Positions 20,665 through 33,593 of a stretch of DNA of 64,000 nt are shown one piece after another. The stretch is from Galeopsis tetrahit (taxonomy: Eukaryota; Streptophyta; Magnoliopsida; Lamiales; Lamiaceae): contig OY776125.1 of NCBI GenBank assembly GCA_963675135.1, positions 44,856,513 through 44,920,512 of the forward strand, written 5' to 3'. Position numbers and translations under genes: made by a program. Position 1 is the stretch's first letter; every line of letters starts with the position of its first letter. A model generated the notes under the pieces. The model saw nothing but the letters and a program-made list of their open reading frames with translations, was not told the DNA's origin and did not search any database.

Positions 20665-21937
20665 TCCGAGATTAATCGTTGATTACAGACCACTCTCATC
20701 CCCAGGTACGAGTAAGGGACTGCCCCGATTTCACATTCCAATATTCCAGCCATTGCGCCAAGCCTATCATTGTTGATGTTGAAACCAATTAGGCTGCTCT
20801 TGTTGAAATTTATTTTCAGCCCGGATAGGAGTTCGAAACTTCCAAGTATCTGCCTCCTTGCTTGCACATTCTCCACCTTTGATGTGCTTATCAAAATAGT
20901 ATCATCAGCATATTGTAGGTAAGATATTATGATCTGATCCTCTCCCACTTCAGCCGCTTCAAGGAGCCCCATTTCTACTCCTGTGTTAACCATAACACTC
21001 AGTCCTTCTGCCACGTTTAAATACAAAAAGGGAGATAGAGGGTCTCCCTGTCGGAGTCCTCGTCGTAACCTAAATTCCCCCGAAGCACTGCCATTGACCA
21101 ACATCGACACTGAGGCTGTTGACACACACTCACGCATCCAATCCCTCCATGTCTGACTAAAATTGAGATTCTCCATCATGTTATCGAGGAAATCCCAGTC
21201 CACCGAATCATAGGCTTTTGCGAAATCTATTTTGAAGAAAATCCTCTCGAGCGCTTTCCTCTTTGCTTCCGTTATTGTTTCATTCAAGATCACCACACCA
21301 TCATGAATCTGTCTTTTGCCAATGAACGCGCTCTGATTCTCCGAGATGATTTTGTCAAGTACCCTGCTTAGTCTTTTTGCTAATATTTTAGATAGCACCT
21401 TGTATATGCAGCCAATCAAGGATATGAGGCGAAAATCATTCAAGGTTTCGGCAGCCTCCTTTTTTGGCAGTAATAAGATGAAGGACGGGTTGATCCCCCT
21501 CACCAATTTCCCATGTTCCTGAAATTCAGTGATCATTCTGACGAAGTCTTCCTTGACTAGCTCCCAAAATTCTTTGATAAATCTGAAGTGGAACCCGTCC
21601 GGACCCGGGCTTTTCGTGTTGTCGCAGTCCCACACGACCTCTTTGATTTCCTGCTCAAAAAATCCCTCAATCAGCCTCTCGTTGTCTTCGTCCGAAACTC
21701 TTCTGTATCTTAGGTTCGGGCTCAGCCTTGGCCGTGTAATCTTAGGCTTGCTGTAGTGATTTTTGAAGTGCTCATAGATGCCCATTTTACTTCTGCTACC
21801 CCCTCTAGCCTGCACCCGTTAATAGCAATCTTCGATATTTCGTTCTTCTTCCTCCTCCTATTAATCACGTCGTGGAAATACTTTGTGTTCATATCCCCTT
21901 CCTTCGCCCACCGAATTCTAGCCTTTTGTGCAAACAA
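20586..21937 (-). pseudogene. LINE ORF2 reverse transcriptase domain
   Basis: An open stretch of about 409 residues contains the LINE RT signature: SPGPDGFHFRFIKEFW, LLPKKEAAETLNDFRLIS, NQSAFIGKRQIHDGV, FFKIDFAKAYDSVDW, LRQGDPLSPFLY, and catalytic YADD in LQYADDTILIS. Upstream, in another frame (21722-21937), lies QKARIRWAKEGDMNTKYFHD, the linker normally preceding RT. The domain itself retains key residues, but frameshifts on both sides disable the protein. Confidence 0.93.
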
Positions 21938-22468
21938 GTTGTTTCTAAGATTGAGATTTCAGAAGAGCTCCGTCGTCGACTTCTTTCTTTCGATGATCTC
22001 TTCGTCTTCCAAACCAAAGATGTCATCCACAATGTCCAGCCTTTGAATGTCAGATTTCAGCTGTTCAACTTTATCGTCAATCGAGCCGAACACCCTGTGA
22101 TTCCACTCTTTCAAATCTGTTTTCAGCAGCTTCAATTTTTCCTTTAAAACAAATCCATCCCAATTTTTCCGACCCCCATACGCCACGAACCACCACTGCC
22201 CCCTGCATATGCCATTTGTCCAAACATTCGAACATATCTGAATTCCAAATCGTGAGGATTCCCCCCGACCTTCCCACTGCTTCTCTACTCGCCCACTTAA
22301 ACATATACTATGGTTCTAGAATGTTTTACATATCTCCTCATCTACTAGTTCCAGTTTTGTTTCCTTAATGCAACACATATCAACCCTATCCTTACTCGCA
22401 ATATTCATCAGTTCCTTTCTTTTCACCCTACTCCCCAAGCCTCTAATATTAAAGGATAAGATCTTCAT
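21938..22468 (-). pseudogene. LINE ORF2 start: truncated AP endonuclease
   Basis: The start at 22468 reads MKILSFNIRGLGS, then CCIKETKLE (endonuclease Asn and Glu motifs), then a stop after about 50 codons. GGILTIWNSDMFE follows in another frame. The sequence then jumps to NWDGFVLKEKLKLLKTDLKE, which belongs just before RT, so most of the endonuclease domain (about 150-200 residues) is missing. ORF2 starts a few bases after the ORF1 stop, as usual in plant L1. Confidence 0.85.
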
Positions 22469-22471
22469 AAA

Positions 22472-23542
22472 TTACCTGGCTTTTTCTCCTAGTCTGTGTT
22501 GTTTGTTTTTGCTTTCGCTTTCTGGGCCCCTTTTAGTGTCGAGATCATCCTTTTCCTTGCTGGTCAGGCCGATCGATTTTCTAAATTCCCACATCGTTGT
22601 GGCCTCGCATACCGACTGGGTATTCCGTTTGTTCAGTGGTAGCCCACGGTGTTCGCGGATGTTTGCGGCCACATCCTTCTTTGATTCCATATTCTGTAAG
22701 AAGTTCGCCATTGCTGCTTTCTTCGATTTCTTCAGTTGGACCTTTGATTTAGCTTTACACGTATTCTTCCTCTTCTCGTATTTGTGGCTGTGGTAGGGGG
22801 TGGGCTCTATGGATTTTTCCTGCTCTCGAGTGTAATTTTGATTCTCCATTTCACTATTCGTCGGTCGAGGAGATATCCCCATCGGGACGGGGTGGTTAGA
22901 CATCGCTCGATCTAGGGATTTGGTTTGGCTAAGATTTTGGTCGTCGGATCCAGGGGTACAATTGGGTGTGATTGCGTCCAGACCGGGTCAGATTCCACCG
23001 TCCGGTTCGGGTTGACCTTCTCCCAGGACTGGCCCCTGCAAACTATCAACGGGCCTAAATGTATCCCAGGCCCATTCATAGCACCGGATCGAGTTCTGCT
23101 ATTAGGCCCAATAGCGTCATTACACCCGCTTAATTCCACTCTCATCCCGGGCCCATTTACTTGCTCGACTGTTTCCCCCATCCCACGCGCCATAGTGTTA
23201 GTGTCCACGTTGAGGGCGTGTGAAGTATCCAAAACCTTGCTGACTAGATTTGGATCGTGTCCTTTCAACTCCCCACAATCTATCTCTTCTGTCGAGGGGC
23301 ATTTATGTGTGCATTCATTATGTGCATGGGTATCCACAGATTCGACATTATGATTCCCAACCGGTTTGGTTACCAATGCCGGCTGTGTACTTCTTTTGTT
23401 TCGGTCCCGAAATCCAAGATATCCTCTCAAAATTTTCTTTTTTTGCAGTTGAGTCATCTAATTTCATGAGTAGCCCGAATGATGCACATGCCACAACGAA
23501 GAATCTAAATGATTATGCGTGCATGAGGACCCCGTGCCATCT
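22472..23542 (-). pseudogene. LINE ORF1, C-terminal part
   Basis: Two overlapping frames (22912-23457 and 22472-22903) encode the low-complexity tail of a plant LINE ORF1 (NGPGIHLGPLIVC, then the basic KSKVQLKKSKKAAMANFL), ending just before ORF2. It is cut at 23542 by the large CACTA; the N-terminal half is 17 kb away at 40788-41648. The frame change within the tail indicates decay. Confidence 0.75.
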
Positions 23543-23564
23543 CACTACAAGAAATTTGAGAAAT

Positions 23565-24560
23565 CGTGACGAAAAAAATCGTCATAAAAACCCCATTTTT
23601 TGTCACGAAAGTTGTATGGTGACAAAAAATTTCGTCGCAAAGAATGTCACCATATGTGTGTCACGGTAGGTAAAATGTGACGTTATTTTGATTCGTCACT
23701 AAACGTCATCATATGGTGACGATAAAGGTCATCGTCACTATATCATTCATCTATGGTGACATATAAATCGTCACATTTGACATTAAAATTTCGTCGCTTA
23801 ATACGATATTTCGTCACTAAAGGTTACAATTTTCACGACGATTTGATTATTTGTCGCTAAAAATTATTTTTTTGTGACGATTTTCCATCTATTACTAACC
23901 TTATCAAATTTTAGTGACGTTATTTTTTGTTACAATTAGACTAACTATTTTGTCATATTTTGTATATCTCGTCACTATAAAGTTGATATTTCGTGACAAA
24001 ATGTTGTTCGTTGTTATATGTGTGTATATATAGTGACGACCAAATTTGTCACTAAAAAGACTGATTTAGTGACAAAATTTTTACCGTCACTAAATAGTGT
24101 GGAAATTGTGACAAATTATTATTGTCATTATAATGTAGTATTTAGTGACAAAAACGGTGACCGTCACAAAAAGTTTAGTTGCGGTGACAACATATTTTTT
24201 GTCATATTTTAAATTTTTCGTCATGAAAGAATTACACTATAGTAACAAAAATTTGGTTGTCATTATATATTTAGATATAACGACAATGCATTTCGTCACC
24301 CAAAATAAGATTTTAGTGACAAAATGCTCAATGTCGTTAAAAGATGTGAGAATGGTGACAAAATATTTTTGTCATAATAAAATATTTTTTTAATGACAAA
24401 AATGATAATTGTCCCAATTTTTAAAACTACAGTAACAACATATATCGTCATTATTAATTAACATACCGTGACAATATTATTTTACAGTAAAAGTAATACA
24501 TATTACAACACAAAATTCGTCATGAAATGATTATAATTATCGTGATAAATAATTTTGTAA
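23565..24560. repeat. Left subterminal repeats of CACTA 2
   Basis: Dozens of GTGACAAA / CGTCAC / TTTGTCAC motifs in both orientations, as expected for binding sites of the TnpA-type protein. The short ORFs inside are not genes. Confidence 0.75.
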
Positions 24561-24681
24561 AAGAAGAAAAAACATTTACAATAATAAATAATTTAAGCAT
24601 AAAAAAAATTGCATTAATAAAAAATCCTTCAAGCATTTAGTCTTAACTAATAAGAAATATTTTTCACTTATTTCTTGGAAC

Positions 24682-24683
<2 letters not shown>

Positions 24684-24722
<39 letters not shown>
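24684..24722. repeat. (AT)n microsatellite
   Basis: About 38 bp of alternating A and T, directly after the stop codon of the TnpA-like gene. Similar shorter runs lie at 29872-29900, 34460-34478 and 44440-44460. Confidence 0.9.
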
Positions 24723-24726
<4 letters not shown>

Positions 24727-27258
24727 AACTCTATCCCTTTATCATTTAAAAAGGCCATTAGTTTCTCAATATTTGCACCTTGAGCAGCCATCTTTGCATC
24801 TTGTGCAACCATATTTGCATTCAAAACAGTCAACTGTGTTTTGAGTTCTTGCACCTGAGCTTCAGACTCTTGCAGCTTTTCTTTTGCGTCTTTTAGTTCA
24901 TCTTGTAATTGATTAGAAGAATCGTGCAATGTGTTGCGTCTTCTTGGAGGCTTTGGACCATAACCAAGACCTTTTACATATCCAGTTCCATGACCCAACA
25001 CCTCCAATACTATCTCGTCTTCACTCTTTTCAATTCCGAGCTCAATATATTCTTCTCGCTTTTTTTTCATCATCTCCTGACAATTTAGCATAAAGAGAAG
25101 TAAATTACCATCAATTTTAGTAATAAAAGTAAATCTCATAATTTTTATCAACGAAACCCATAAATATTATTACTGCCAATAAAGAGCAAAGAAGAATTGA
25201 ACTCTAATATTTAAGCAAGTAAGTAGAATTGAAGACTCTTTTGCATAGTAATTTTAACAAGGAAAAATAACATGTTTCAATATCGCCACAAAAGCACCAT
25301 TTAATTATTAACAACATATATTTACTAAGGGAATAAGATTGAATTTTTTTTTTATTAGATATTACGTTAAACACTACATGACTTACCCAATTTTCTTTTG
25401 CCTCACTGGATTTCCAACCATTTTTCTCTGAACTGTGTGTACGTTCATACAAGTCAATTCGATCACATGGTTCTCCAGCTAATTCACGTTCAGACTACAT
25501 AACAAAATAAGTCAATACTTGATCATAATAGACAACAATTAGTATACTAATTTACAAACTGAAATATAATAGGACTAATCAATATAATCAAAACACGAAG
25601 GCATATCTCCACAACTATGCTCATCAAAACTGTTTTCACTTGTCAAAGTTCATACACAAAGACAAATATAATAAAAATTACATCAATTTGTGTTGGTGTC
25701 AATACAAATTCCATTTGAATTTAACAAGAATACATATATAGTCTATTTGATTTGTTAACTTTGACAAAGATGACCAATTTATAATTAATTGGATGCACAC
25801 AGAACTAGTATTTCTTTCTAACATCAAAAGTTATAAATAAGCAACAACCATCACATGAAAAAAACATGGCTCCAATATTACAAATACGCACAACATTTCA
25901 GCTAGTTCACAAAAACAAAAAAATAATCCAGGAACATTGCATTAAAACTGAGATGCACAACCCAAAAAAAAACGTTTATTTACTCACAATTTCACGGCTA
26001 CGAACTGTAAAAGCTTTTCTTCCAGATACATGTGTGCATCACATTTTTTTCCTATTGTTTCGATTCACCTCGCTTTTATGCTGCAAGAACATAAAATAAG
26101 ACAATTTAGGAGTAAATGAAGCCCTAAAATTTCTAATTTAACTAATAGACATACTCATGAATAACTAAGTTGTATTTATAATATTCTTTTCTTACAATTA
26201 ACAAGAGAAAATAACATTTCTTCATATTTTATGTCTGGATTTCATCCTACTATGACTAAAACATTAAGGATATTGCTGAAACATATGATTGATTATGATA
26301 CTGTTTGCATGATTATTCACATCATTACCTTGAAATTATCAGATGCGAAATGATCGCACAGTTCTTCCCAATTATCTTGTCTAGGACAGAAAGAGGGTTT
26401 GTTATTTTTAGCCTCTTGTAAAGTTGCAAACCGAAGGAAGTGTTGATGCAACCTGTAACGTTTTTGTCGAGTGCTTATTTTTATCCTATTGACCAAGCAG
26501 TGTGTCACACCGGGGGCATCGATATTCACATCCATGTGCATCTACAACTCACACACAAATATGAACATTATATTACAATAATTAAGGTGAAAATATATAT
26601 TAAACAAATTTAATTTTTAACTCATACCTGTAGATGGTCAAATCCTGGTCCCAATCCATTGGCCTCGTCTACTTCTTTCCATGTTTTTGGCACTGGGAGA
26701 ACGTCTCGGGTTATCACACCAATCTGGCTAGCTAGCTTTGCAGATTCATCTCCATTTATGGGTCTCCCAATTGATGGATCCACATTAATCTTTAGTTTGC
26801 TCTTGTAAGTATCAAAATACTTCAAGATCCCCTTTCCAATTGTTTTACCCCGACTCTTTTTCTTGGTACCAAGAGCTGCATGTGAACAATGCAATTTTGT
26901 TACAATTTATAATTTCACATATATATAGACTATGAAAGTTTAACACGTAAAAACACCAAAAAATAACAATTTCACCTGTTGTTGCAGCAACATCTTCACT
27001 AGATTGATGTTGAATGCTCTCTATTGATGGAATTTGAGAGGATTCATTTTCGGGTATTTCAGAGGCTTGAGATGGAAATTGCGAGGTTGCAGTAGCTAAA
27101 TTTGGTTGTTTAATATGTAAACCTCCTTTTAATTGATGAGTTCTTGTATCTTGTTGACCTCCTATACAAGCATTTTCTTTGTTAAGAAGATCTTTAATAC
27201 ATGTTCTAGCAATGAAATTACGTTTTTGTTTCAGGTTCTTTGGACCTCCGGGAGCCAT
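24723..27258 (-). pseudogene. TnpA-like / plant transposase (Ptta-En/Spm) gene, six exons, one premature stop
   Basis: The model starts at 27258 (MAPGGPKNLKQKRNF). Exons read 27258-26976, 26875-26628, 26541-26329, 26080-25988, 25494-25387 and 25076-24723, all with GT...AG borders and phases that add up to 1299 nt. The protein shows the plant-transposase (Transposase_24, PF03004 type) pattern: QIGVITRDVLPVPKTWKEVD, RLHQHFLRFATLQEA, VNRNNRKKM...SGRKAFTVRSRE, ELAGEPCDRIDLYERTH, a GTGYVKGLGYGP segment and a C-terminal coiled coil. Such proteins bind subterminal repeats of CACTA elements. Exon 4 has an in-frame TGA after RKKM, so this copy would be truncated unless that exon is spliced differently. 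A poly-A run (27288-27311, plus strand) lies just upstream of the start. Confidence 0.85.
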
Positions 27259-27545
27259 CTCAAAAACCTGGAAGAAAGCAATCACAAAAAAAAAAAAAAA
27301 AAAAAAAAAAGATTTATTAGCAAAATTGTTTACTATGGAAATAATTAATGTTAATTGGGAATTTTGGGCTGGCATATTGAAGAAGATATATATACTGGAA
27401 TTGAAATTGTAAACCATTATAACATTCAAGAAAATATGACATCAACCATTTTTCTATATAGATCCAAATTAAAAAAATATCTGAATTTTTACATTGAGAG
27501 TGGAGAAAGAGAGGTGCAGAGAGTATGAAGTCTGGAAAATTGAGG

Positions 27546-27661
27546 CTTCTTGCTGATCTGCCAATTTTCGCAACTCTTATTCTACTCTATTTCGATATGT
27601 TGCCTTCTTGCTGATCTGCCAATTTTCGCAACTCTTATTCTACTCTATTTCGATATGTTGC
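27546..27661. repeat. Tandem 58-bp duplication
   Basis: Two identical copies start at 27546 and 27604, upstream of the TnpA-like gene. Confidence 0.93.
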
Positions 27662-28271
27662 CGCAGGTTTGTTTTAAAGCTTTTTGTCATAACCTTTTTT
27701 TTTTTTTGATCATGCAAAGATGTTTTTTATTCATAAAAATGTGCATTTACAATATCTGGTACAATTGCCCTTACTAAGGCATAAGAATGTGCAGAAAGCA
27801 AGGTTTAAAAAACTTAGTAAGACTTCACAATTAAACTCCCAGCCACCACGTTAGTTGCCATCTTCTAGGCAAGGTCTTGGGTCCCTAATCCAATCTGTGA
27901 AACTAACCTGCTGCATGTGTTTGTCGAACCAGCCGAACCAGCTTTTTTTCATAACGTTTCTTGAATTTCATGTGATTTGTTCATTTCATGTATATTCTAC
28001 TGAATCAGTAATCAGTTTCAAGAGTGGAGTAAAAAAAAGTAATAATGGACTACATAAAAGGAACAGAATCATTCTAACATCTAGAAGATTATGAGAGGTT
28101 GACTGATTTTATTGGCATTATAATCTGCATAAAAATGGACTCTTTTTATTTAATCTTCTTTTTTGTTCAATCATAATCCAGGTCTTGGTTATCTACAAGT
28201 TCTTTGTTCATAATTAATTAATTATATGTCATACTTTAATTACTTTATTGTCTATATAGATCTAAATTAAG

Positions 28272-28486
28272 ACACAACCCACTTTGAAAATATCATAAGC
28301 TCTAAAAGCATATCCAACCAAAATAAAAATAAACCTGCTCCACCACAACTAAAGATTCACAAAACTGAAATTATCTCAAGACAACACACTTTGAAAAGAT
28401 CATAAGCTCTAAAAGCATATCCAAACAAAATAAAATTTAAACCCGCTCCAGCACAACTAAAGATTCATAAAACTGAAATTATCTCA
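28272..28486. repeat. Tandem ~107-bp duplication
   Basis: Two diverged copies share ATCATAAGCTCTAAAAGC and AACTGAAATTATCTCAAG. Confidence 0.85.
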
Positions 28487-28834
28487 AGAATGTAGGAAAC
28501 GGGAAACCCCTCATTTTAAAATACAAAACTGAAATTATTCAGAATTGTAAAATAGAAATCAAATTTTGATCAAACAACTAACCAATAAATCTGAACAACT
28601 AAAATTCGACAATGAAGTGCGAAATCGACTAAAAAGTGAAACAAATTCCAAGTCTATCGAACACTGCAACCGAAACAAAAATCTACAGGCAACACATATA
28701 GTAATCTCAAATCTTCAAGATTCTATTCCAATGGGATTTTTAAAAATTAAGGTCAAAATTTTAATTTCAACAAATCAAGAATCATAAAAATAACGAATCA
28801 AGAATCATAAAATTTTAATTTCAACAAATCAATC

Positions 28835-29115
28835 CAGTCGCTGAAGAGGCAGAGCGAAACTTGAGAGAAGAATCAAGAATCATAAAATCTTGATCCTTGA
28901 TTTTAATTCCAGCGTACCTAATGAGGCGGTAGAGTTCTCGAGTCAATCCAATCGCCGAAGAGGCAGAGCGAAACTAGCGTCTTGGCCGGTATCAGAGTAC
29001 TGCAGCGCACACCGTCCCTTTATTCTTTTAAAAAATCAAATACAATTGAATCTGTGAGAAAAAATGGAGAAGTGTATATTTAATGAAAGGGGAGTGAATT
29101 ACCTTAATTATATTT
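28835..29115 (-). promoter_or_regulatory. Probable 5' leader/promoter region of the TnpA-like gene (copy A)
   Basis: On the minus strand a GC-richer segment ends in a good splice donor (CATTAG/GTACGC near 28918). It is preceded by sequence with TTAAATATACAC. It faces the TnpA-like gene about 1.6 kb downstream, so it could be its non-coding first exon. A diverged second copy surrounds CACTA 4 (33462-33593 plus 38161-38265). Inference from position and splice-like signals only. Confidence 0.4.
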
Positions 29116-29306
29116 AGGGTTTCCCATTTTCTGTAATCAAATTTTAATTTTGACATAATTTACCGCGCCAAACAAATTTTTTTCCACTTTTCTAAAAGTA
29201 TGGTTAATTATTCATTAATTAAAAAAATTATTTTTAATTGTTCACTATTTTTTGAGGAATAAAATTATATTTAAGCAAGAATGTATCATTTTTTTTAGTG
29301 CAAATA

Positions 29307-29867
29307 CAGTTAAACCTCTATTAATTAATACTCTATAAATTAATAAACTCTCTAAAATAATAAAATCTTCTGATCCCAACTTGGGCCTTTGTAAAAAATC
29401 ATCAAATTCGATAAGATAATAAGATAATAACTTTTCAAAAAAATCCCTTTATAAATATTAGGTCCCATTGAAACTCTAAATTAATAATTCATAAATATTA
29501 CAATTATAAATATTATGGTAATTTGCTAAAATATGAATCTATTGTACCTTGACTAACTTTCATTCACCATGCACTACAAAAAAAATCACTTTTAAACACA
29601 TGCAAAAATGTTATAATAAAATATTTATTACCACATTAATTTTATATGTGGTCTAAAGTCGTGTGAGGATAGACTAGTGAGATATCATTACATTTTAAAA
29701 TGTGAGGATAAATTAGATGTTATCACACTCCAAAATACATTTATATACTACAAAAAAATGTTAAAAAATCAAATCTCCTAATCAAGACTCGACCCCTGCA
29801 CCTCTCATATGCATGTTAACATCTTAACCATTCGACCACAACTAATTTAATATGAAAAAAAGCACGA

Positions 29868-29901
<34 letters not shown>

Positions 29902-30769
29902 TATTTTAAATCTTATTTAGTTGAAAAATAAAAATTTAGATTGAAAATGGCTGATTGGAATTTATTAACGTAAGTAGAAAAAAATTGTGCAAATCATGAA
30001 AAAAAAATAGTAACAATTAAATTATTTATTCTATAAAAAAAATTAATTTATGAAGAAATTTTTTGTCTAAATAAAAAATAAATTTCATTAATAAAATATG
30101 TTCTTATATTTTTTAAAATCTTATCAGCCATATAAAATGAAAAAAAAAATTAATATAATTTGAGTTTTATAATTCTTAATACAATAGTGTGGTATTAGAG
30201 TTAATATTAACACACCTTATTATTTTAGTGTGGTAAATTATATACTTATTAACACACTTAAAATATAATGTATTTAAAATGTACTTATAAACACATCTAT
30301 TTTTAGTGTGTTAAAAGGGGTGTGACGATAGACAATTGGTATTATTAGGTGTGATAATTGAGTATATATCCACACACTTAATATTTAGTGTATTTATAAT
30401 ATACATATTAACACACTAAAAAACTTAATGTGACTACATAATACATTTTACCATATTTATTTTATAGTGTGACAAAAGATGTGTGACTATAAGTCTTTTT
30501 TCTTGTAGTGATGCATGAATATATTTAAGTGCAACGAATTAATGTAAACATGTATACAATGAGTATATTTAATTAGTTACAAAGAACGGGTTGATGCATG
30601 AATATAATCAATGAAACATACATGTATTCATTTATTTTCAATACATATGCACTAAATTTAAAAAGTCTCTCTTTTAATTAATAAATATTAATTTATCCAT
30701 AAATTAATACCTCTTTAAATTAATAAAATTTCATGGTTCCAAGGTTATTAATTTATAGAGGTTTTACTG
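29307..30769. mobile_element. Emigrant/pogo-like MITE carrying CACTA 3
   Basis: Termini are CAGTTAAACCTCTATTAATT and, reverse-complemented from the right, CAGTAAAACCTCTATAAATT. TA flanks both sides. These ends match the Emigrant/Lemi1-type Tc1/mariner (pogo) class. Without CACTA 3 it is about 520 bp; no ORFs. Confidence 0.85.
29572..30510. mobile_element. Non-autonomous CACTA element 3 (939 bp)
   Basis: It starts CACTACAA and ends TTCTTGTAGTG, flanked by ATG on both sides (29569-29571 and 30511-30513). Interior motifs such as ACACACTTAAAATA and TAGTGTG repeat in both orientations. No coding capacity. Confidence 0.9.
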
Positions 30770-30821
30770 TAGTTATATCTTATATCATACATCCAAAAAA
30801 TATCAAATATGATAAATATTA

Positions 30822-31116
30822 CTCCCTCTATCCTAGGATGACTTGCACGATTTGACCGACACATTTTTTAAGAAAATAAGATTTAGTGATTGGTGATGTA
30901 ACATAAATGAGAAGTATTTTAGGTGATTTGGTGAGGTGTAAAGTGGATTTGGTGAGATATAAAGTAAAATGTATGTAAAAATAAAAGTAGTGACAATTTT
31001 GAAAATAAAATTATGTTTGTATTCATTTTGTGGAGTATTTCCATATTAAGAGTGTGAAAGTAATTTTGGGACATCCCAATGAAAAAAGTGTGCAAATAAT
31101 CATGGGACGAATGGGG
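30822..31116. mobile_element. Stowaway-type MITE (about 295 bp)
   Basis: The left end CTCCCTCTATCCTAGGATG and the right end ATCATGGGACGAATGGGG are a diverged Stowaway-type pair, flanked by TA on both sides. Confidence 0.75.
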
Positions 31117-33260
31117 TATTCTTTTTTTCTAATTAACCCAATGTTGACATAATTAACTAGTTACACAGTCGTTCAAATTAGGAGAAGTGAATTAGGCAAA
31201 ATATGTCTAACATGTAATGCTTGGGTAAGTTGAGAGGTGAAGTTACTAATTACATGAGCTGACAAGTGTTTTGGAAGTGATTAATAGGTGTCGGTAGATC
31301 CACCATGAGTTGTCAATGATTTGGAGCATTACGGATTGACAAACATCGTCAATTGGGTTGTTACGAGCTGGCTTAATTTGACAATTGCATGCTCGAGTAT
31401 CGGCTACTCAAGTGATATATAATCTGACAATTAGTTTGTCAATATGAGCAATCTAGTGTGTTTATTTGCAAATTGATCCTACTTTTATATACGACATCTA
31501 TTATGTTGGGTCGGGCTGATAAGGCGGTATGTGTCAGGTTGACTTGTAAATTACGGGTGACATCTGCCCCATGATTTGGACATGTAAGACGGGTTGAAGA
31601 GCCATCCTCAACAATTTTTCGGAGTAGATACTACTCTTTTTTTTTTTTTTTTTTTTTTTTTGCGGTGCAAATTGAATAATATCCGAATAATTTTTTTTAT
31701 CATGGAAACAATTATTTTAATTATACAGGGTTACAGATATTTTTACAAAGTCGTCAATCTTTTCATTTACAAAGTTAGAGCTGAAGTTAAAAAATTCAAT
31801 TAGAAAAATATTTGATTGTCCATAAATTGCTCCATTCTCTCTCTCTTAAAAAAAAAAATCGATCCAATCTCTCAATCATCTCAAAAAAACCTACTTCTAG
31901 TTACATGGGAATTTTAATCCAAAGTAGAAAAGGGTTTTCGATTTGAATATATACAATGTACTGTGTCTATGATGAAGTGGCAAAGTGTTGGCATACTGAA
32001 ATCTTTGATTACCAATTTGACAATTTTTCTGAACATTTAATTTTTGTAATTCCCTCGAATTTGTAATTAAAAAATCAATAATGTATGTGTTGTAGTTTTA
32101 CATTTGAAGGGGTATAATTAATGCAGTTGACAATTTGCAATTTATATATATGAGGGTATTATTTGAAGCGCATGTGAAGACAATTACAAGAATGATAGCA
32201 AGGGCTTCATGAGCTCCTTTAATAGCTCCTTAAGCAAACTGTCCACAAGAATGTAGCAGGAGTAGAGCCACTAAAAACTATTATATCTAAATTTTCTCCA
32301 GCCAATTCACCTAGAATAATCAATTTGATCTATATGCACCATACACACATTATATATTAGAATTAAAATTCACAGCTCAATAGGCCTCAAGGCTCAAACC
32401 ACACCTGCAAAATATCATATCCATGCCTTAAAATGAGGATTAAAATTGAAGAAATAAATGACAACATTGGTGAATATATATAAAGTCTATAATTCTATCC
32501 TCAAATTATAAACTAGAATCTAAACAAAAAACTAAAGCAAAAACATATACCATCATGAAAGTGGTGAATGTAATACATAAAATTCCTCCTTTCAATATCC
32601 AAATTCAAATTCAAAACATTGCAGCTCGTATCACCGCCATGACTACTACAATCCACATTTCACCCAGCTGCTGTCTTCATTAGTGCAGTTTCATTTCTAA
32701 CAAATTGAACAGCAAAATCAAGAGAAACATATAGCACTCAAGATGTATCTACAAATAAGAAACATATGTAGCAAATAAACTACTAGTTCTATAGAACGAA
32801 ACGCATACAAGAAGAAAGATACTTATAAGTTCACCGAATACAAGAAGAAAGATACTTATAAGTTCACCGAATGATTAGTAAAATTATATTTGCATAGGGA
32901 GCCGCATACAAGAAGAAAAATACTTATAAGTTCACCGAATGATTAGTAAAATTATATTTCAAGTACATAAAAAAATAAACTATTGACAAAAGAATTAAAA
33001 TCACACCTATGGAGCTGAGGCATGAGCAAAGGCTTCTAAAAAAACAGGGTAGTACAAAGATTGGGCTGCATATCCTAAGATGATGATGATTGTTTAATCC
33101 TCAACCAACGATTCTATTTCCTTTTACTAATATGTATTGTATGAACATTGAAGGGTATATGTTGTACCCTGTTTTCAGTTTGCTATAAGATTTTTTGTTT
33201 TTTAAAAGGTTATCCCCAATTCTCCCAAAAATCTCTCAATTGGATTTCAAAAACTAGGGA
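31117..33260. other. Unassigned interior of CACTA 2
   Basis: AT-rich sequence without a supportable gene. It holds a poly-T run (31640-31662) and a tandem array at about 32808-32957, where a unit containing ACAAGAAGAAAGATACTTAT is repeated three times with different spacing. It may include introns or remains of a former transposase gene that I cannot recognise. Confidence 0.5.
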
Positions 33261-33461
33261 AACCTTTTTTTTTTTCAACAAATCAAGAATCTCAAACACA
33301 TCCAGAAATACCAATATTAGACGCTTTTCTGTCCAATCTACACGTAGGGTCTATATTTGAAGATCAACTTTTATCCCAATATTTTGAATCAGAAATTCAT
33401 GAGGCACTAGGTAACTCACGAATTCATGATTGCGGTATACTAAAGACTTCTAAATATTATG

Positions 33462-33593
33462 CATACCTTACGAGGCGATATAGTTCTTGAGTCAATTGAT
33501 CGACAACCGCCTAGGAGCAGAGCAGAAGCAGCGTCTTGGCCGGTACCAGACGACAACGCAAAGATGAGTTTTTCGAAGATTGATAACAATGTC
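33462..33593 (-). promoter_or_regulatory. Second copy of the 5'-leader-like segment (copy B, left part)
   Basis: It shares GCGTCTTGGCCGGTA and flanking sequence with copy A. The minus strand again has a donor-like CGTAAG/GTATGC. CACTA 4 inserted directly next to it; the rest of the copy continues at 38161-38265 (AATGAAAGTGGAGTGA against AATGAAAGGGGAGTGA in copy A). Confidence 0.45.

Noticed and set aside
23543..24560. Short ORFs in the left end of the large CACTA
   Set aside because: They are built from the GTGAC/GTCAC subterminal repeats and have no homology or start context.
29307..30769. Treating 29307-30769 as one large mariner-like element
   Set aside because: A clean CACTA with ATG duplication explains the central 939 bp; the outer element is only about 520 bp and has no transposase.
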